Assembly (NCBI RefSeq): GCF_009834125.1
Contig: NZ_CP047146.1
Location: 8,092,501-8,156,500, forward strand
Length of the DNA stretch: 64,000 nucleotides
Direction: 5' to 3'
DNA from: Streptomyces sp. GS7
GTDB lineage: Bacteria; Actinomycetota; Actinomycetes; Streptomycetales; Streptomycetaceae
The position numbers were made by a program, and so were the translations under genes. Shown here piece by piece: positions 61,573-64,000 of this stretch (the first letter of the stretch is position 1; every line of letters begins with the position of its first letter). The notes beneath the pieces are model-generated. The model searched no databases. It saw only the letters and a list, made by a program, of their open reading frames with translations, and was not told the origin of the DNA.

Positions 61573-62400
61573 TCAGACCAGGCGTCGCGCCGCCGCCCAG
61601 CGTGTCAGCTCATGCCGGTTGGAAAGCTGGAGCTTGCGCAACACGGCCGAGACATGTGACTCAACCGTCTTCACGGAGATGAACAGCTGCTTGGCGATCT
61701 CCTTGTACGCGTATCCGCGCGCTATCAGCCGCAGCACCTCGCGCTCGCGCTGCGTGAGGCGGTCCATGTCCTCGTCGACCGGCGGGGCGTCCGTCGAGGC
61801 GAACGCGTCCAGCACGAAGCCGGCCAGCCGCGGCGAGAAGACCGCGTCCCCGTCGGCGACCCGGAAGACCGCGTTGACCAGGTCCGTGCCGGTGATGGTC
61901 TTGGTGACATAGCCGCGGGCGCCGCCGCGGATGACCCCGATGACGTCCTCGGCCGCGTCCGAGACCGACAGCGCCAGGAACCGGACCGGCCGCTCGGCGT
62001 CCGCCATCATCGCGGCGCTGCGGCGCAGCACCTCGACACCGCCGCCACCGGGGAGGTGCACGTCCAGGAGGACGACCTCGGGCCGGGTGGCGGTGATGAC
62101 CGTGATCGCCTGGTCGACGTCGGCGGCCTCGCCGACCACCTCGACGCGGGTCCGCTCGGTCTGGCCGATCTCGGCCTGGACGCCCGTACGGAACATCCGG
62201 TGGTCGTCGACCAGCACGACCCGCACGGTGCGGTCCCCGCCCGCGCCGCTCCCGGTCCCGCCCTGCTGTGCCTCGTCGCTGCTCATCTCGTCCGTCCGCC
62301 CTTCGCTGTCTGCCCCGTCATGATCCCCTGCCCCGGCCCCCGCTGTCGCCGCGGGCCCACTGCCGCGGCCCGCCCCACCGACGGCCGCCGCCCCGCTCAC
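61573..62400 (-). CDS. LuxR-family two-component response regulator
   Basis: A 275-residue regulator. Receiver domain at about 58-180 with phospho-acceptor D113 (VVLLDVHLPG) and acidic pocket VDDHR; LuxR/NarL HTH at about 205-265 (LTQREREVLRLIARGYAYKEIAKQLFISVKTVESHVSAVLRKLQL). GTG 62400 overlaps the kinase stop (GTGA). ATG 62286 (MSSDEAQ) is an equally plausible start. Partner of the next gene. Confidence 0.95.
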   Translation of the reverse strand: MSGAAAVGGAGRGSGPAATAGAGAGDHDGADSEGRTDEMSSDEAQQGGTGSGAGGDRTVRVVLVDDHRMFRTGVQAEIGQTERTRVEVVGEAADVDQAITVITATRPEVVLLDVHLPGGGGVEVLRRSAAMMADAERPVRFLALSVSDAAEDVIGVIRGGARGYVTKTITGTDLVNAVFRVADGDAVFSPRLAGFVLDAFASTDAPPVDEDMDRLTQREREVLRLIARGYAYKEIAKQLFISVKTVESHVSAVLRKLQLSNRHELTRWAAARRLV

Positions 62401-63722
62401 TCCGTGTGTCTCTCCGCGCCCGTGCGGCGCTCGGCGCGCTCTTCGGCGCGCTCCATCTCCAGCTCGACGACCGTGCCGCCATCGGGGGCCGAGCGCAGCC
62501 GGGCCGTGCCGCCGTTGCGCTCCATCCGGCCGATGATGGATTCCCGTACGCCCATCCGGTCCCCGGGGACCGCGTCCAGATCGAAGCCGGGGCCGCGGTC
62601 GCGCACCGAGACGAAGACCGTCCGGCCCTCCACCTCGGCGAACACCTGCACCGCACCGCCCTCGCCACCGTACTTGGCGGCATTGACCATCGCTTCGCGC
62701 GCGGCCTGCATCTGGGCGCCAAGCGGCTCGTCCAGCGGGCAGTCGCCGACGATCACGACCTCGATGGGGACGCCGTGGTGGTCCTCGACCTCGGCGGCGG
62801 ACGCGCGAACCGCCTCCGCCAGCGTCGCCGGCTCCTCGTCCTCGTCCTTGCCGCGGCCCTCGGGCTTGTAGAGCCAGGCGCGCAGTTCGCGCTCCTGGGC
62901 ACGGGCCAGCCGCGCCACTTCCCTGGGGTCGTCGGCGTTGCGCTGGATCAGGGTGAGGGTGTGCAGCACGGAGTCATGGACGTGCGCGGCCACCTCGGCG
63001 CGCTCCTGGGCACGGATGCGCATCAGCCGCTCCTCCGAGAGGTCCTGCGTGATCCGCACCAGATAGGGGCCTGCCAGCAGGGCGATGCCGACGACGACGG
63101 CGAGCGCGGCCTGCAGCACCGAGCCCAGGTTCTGCACGGAACCCTGGAGCACGACGATGCCGGTCACGCCGACGCCGACGAGCAGCACGCCGGCCGCGCC
63201 GCGCAGCACCGGGAACAGGGCCTTGCGGCGGCCGAGTTCCAGCCACTGGGCGCGGCGGGAGTTGTCCGCCTGGCGCCAGACGAGCGCGACGCCGGCGCCG
63301 ATCAGCAGCACCGGCCAGAGATAGCCGTTGGCCCGGCCCAGCTGGAACCTGGACGCCACGAACGAGGCGCCCACCAGCAGCGCGATCAGCGCGAGGACCT
63401 GGCTCCTGTCCGGGCGGCGGCCCAGGATCCGCCGCTTCTCCTCACCCGGCGCGGGCTGCCGGGTCTCGACACCGCCGACGCCCAGCGGCACGAAGAACCA
63501 GAACGCGGCATAGAGCAGGGCCCCCATGCCGTCGGCCATGAAGAGCGCGAGGAAGACGACCCGCACCCAGGAGACCGGGAGGCCGAGGTGCCCCGCGAGG
63601 CCGCGCGCGACACCGCCGAGCAGCCGCCCGTCGGCGCTGCGGTAGAGCTTGCGCACGGGCGGGTCGTCGGGGTCCGGTGCCGGGGCGTAGATCGTCTCGG
63701 CGCGGGGTGGCGCTGTGGTCAT
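62397..63722 (-). CDS. PspC-domain sensor histidine kinase (LiaS/NarX-type)
   Basis: A 441-residue kinase from ATG 63722; the frame is open to ATG 63758. PspC domain at about 22-80 (RKLYRSADGRLLGGVARGLAGHLGLPVSWVR), several membrane helices (about 60-220), HisKA_3 phospho-His at about 249 in AHVHDSVLHTL, and HATPase with DRGPGFDLDAVPGDRMGVRESI. PspC sensors usually respond to envelope stress. Upstream of its response regulator, 4-bp overlap. Confidence 0.95.
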   Translation of the reverse strand: MTTAPPRAETIYAPAPDPDDPPVRKLYRSADGRLLGGVARGLAGHLGLPVSWVRVVFLALFMADGMGALLYAAFWFFVPLGVGGVETRQPAPGEEKRRILGRRPDRSQVLALIALLVGASFVASRFQLGRANGYLWPVLLIGAGVALVWRQADNSRRAQWLELGRRKALFPVLRGAAGVLLVGVGVTGIVVLQGSVQNLGSVLQAALAVVVGIALLAGPYLVRITQDLSEERLMRIRAQERAEVAAHVHDSVLHTLTLIQRNADDPREVARLARAQERELRAWLYKPEGRGKDEDEEPATLAEAVRASAAEVEDHHGVPIEVVIVGDCPLDEPLGAQMQAAREAMVNAAKYGGEGGAVQVFAEVEGRTVFVSVRDRGPGFDLDAVPGDRMGVRESIIGRMERNGGTARLRSAPDGGTVVELEMERAEERAERRTGAERHTE

Positions 63723-63813
63723 GTCCCAGATCGTCACACGCCGGCGGGCCGGAGACATCAGGGTCGACCCTGAACCCGTCCCTGACCTTCCTCAGGGAAC
63801 CCCTGCCTCCGGC

Positions 63814-64000
63814 TCAGCCCGACTCCGCGGTCCTCCGGAATCCGTCCTTCACGTTCGAGAAGACCGCTTCGTACTTCGACCAGTTCGCGGACGGCGCGGA
63901 CACGTAGATCGCGTACTCCTTCTTGCCCTCGCGGCCGAAGCCGAGGTCGATCCCCCGGTACTCGCGGGCCCGGCCCTGGATGGAGAACTCCCAGATGGCG
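63814..64000 (-). CDS. C-terminus of a probable serine/threonine protein kinase or related membrane sensor (partial)
   Basis: 62 codons visible from the right edge, ending TGA at 63814-63816. The sequence AIWEFSIQGRAREYRGIDLGFG, then EYAIYVSAPSANWSKYEAVFSNVKDGFRR is typical of the extracellular C-terminal module of Streptomyces membrane Ser/Thr kinases. The kinase domain lies outside the window, so identity is a family inference. Confidence 0.7.
   Translation of the reverse strand, partial: AIWEFSIQGRAREYRGIDLGFGREGKKEYAIYVSAPSANWSKYEAVFSNVKDGFRRTAESG

Noticed and set aside
1..64000. CRISPR arrays, tRNA or rRNA genes, insertion sequences, integrases
   Set aside because: I saw no spaced identical repeats of CRISPR type, no cloverleaf-like segments, and no transposase or integrase motifs in the translated frames.

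Overview
The window is high-GC actinobacterial DNA, almost certainly from a Streptomyces chromosome. Evidence is the very high third-position G+C, GTG/TTG starts, short overlaps between genes, in-frame TTA codons treated as rare, and Streptomyces-type neighbours (sucCD, purN-purH, DUF6350, DUF5682/DUF5691, an icmB-like B12 protein, paired NlpC/P60 hydrolases, a PspC-type sensor kinase).

Layout. (1) 1-7888: housekeeping genes. These are purH (cut by the left edge) and purN, a membrane protein of unknown role, a DUF6350 membrane protein ending in hexapeptide repeats, a sigma-factor-like protein with a C-terminal membrane anchor, and sucD/sucC. A 777-bp gap follows, with a perfect match to the Streptomyces Crp palindrome 82 bp upstream of sucC. 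(2) 8666-39613: a plus-strand, largely overlapping run of 18 clearly supported genes for an extracellular contractile injection system (eCIS): sheath, tube, hub chaperone, DUF4255 cap, AAA+ ATPase, a 2272-residue DUF4157 protein, LysM tube-associated proteins, VgrG-like hub and spike, PAAR-like tip, gp25, two large baseplate wedge proteins, a tail-protein-I-like protein, DUF6519, and an endolysin-like amidase. The run ends in a strong hairpin terminator. (3) 39808-41973: two exported proteins of unknown function. (4) 42108-50569: a divergent block, MoxR ATPase-DUF5682-VWA on one strand and SWIM zinc finger-DUF5691 on the other. (5) 50587-64000: IcmB-like B12 subunit, lipase, M23 peptidase, PcrA helicase, a c-di-AMP riboswitch ahead of an NlpC/P60 hydrolase, a small membrane protein, a second NlpC/P60 protein, a membrane-anchored esterase, a LuxR-type response regulator with its PspC-domain kinase, and the C-terminus of a further protein cut by the right edge.

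The most interesting part is the eCIS. The DUF4157 giant ends in about 385 residues of normal sequence with different codon use (many ATA, AGA and similar codons), and it is followed 4 bp later by a 189-residue HEAT-like protein with the same foreign look. This reads as an exchangeable toxin-immunity module plugged into an injection system. Three in-frame TTA codons (AAA+ ATPase, the giant's C-terminal part, the PAAR tip) would make the particle dependent on the bldA tRNA and so tie it to development. Simple tandem repeats sit at three gene junctions of the operon, one of them forming a pentapeptide-repeat mini-ORF overlapping both neighbours. A short hairpin-type repeat has inserted in frame into at least two genes in the window.
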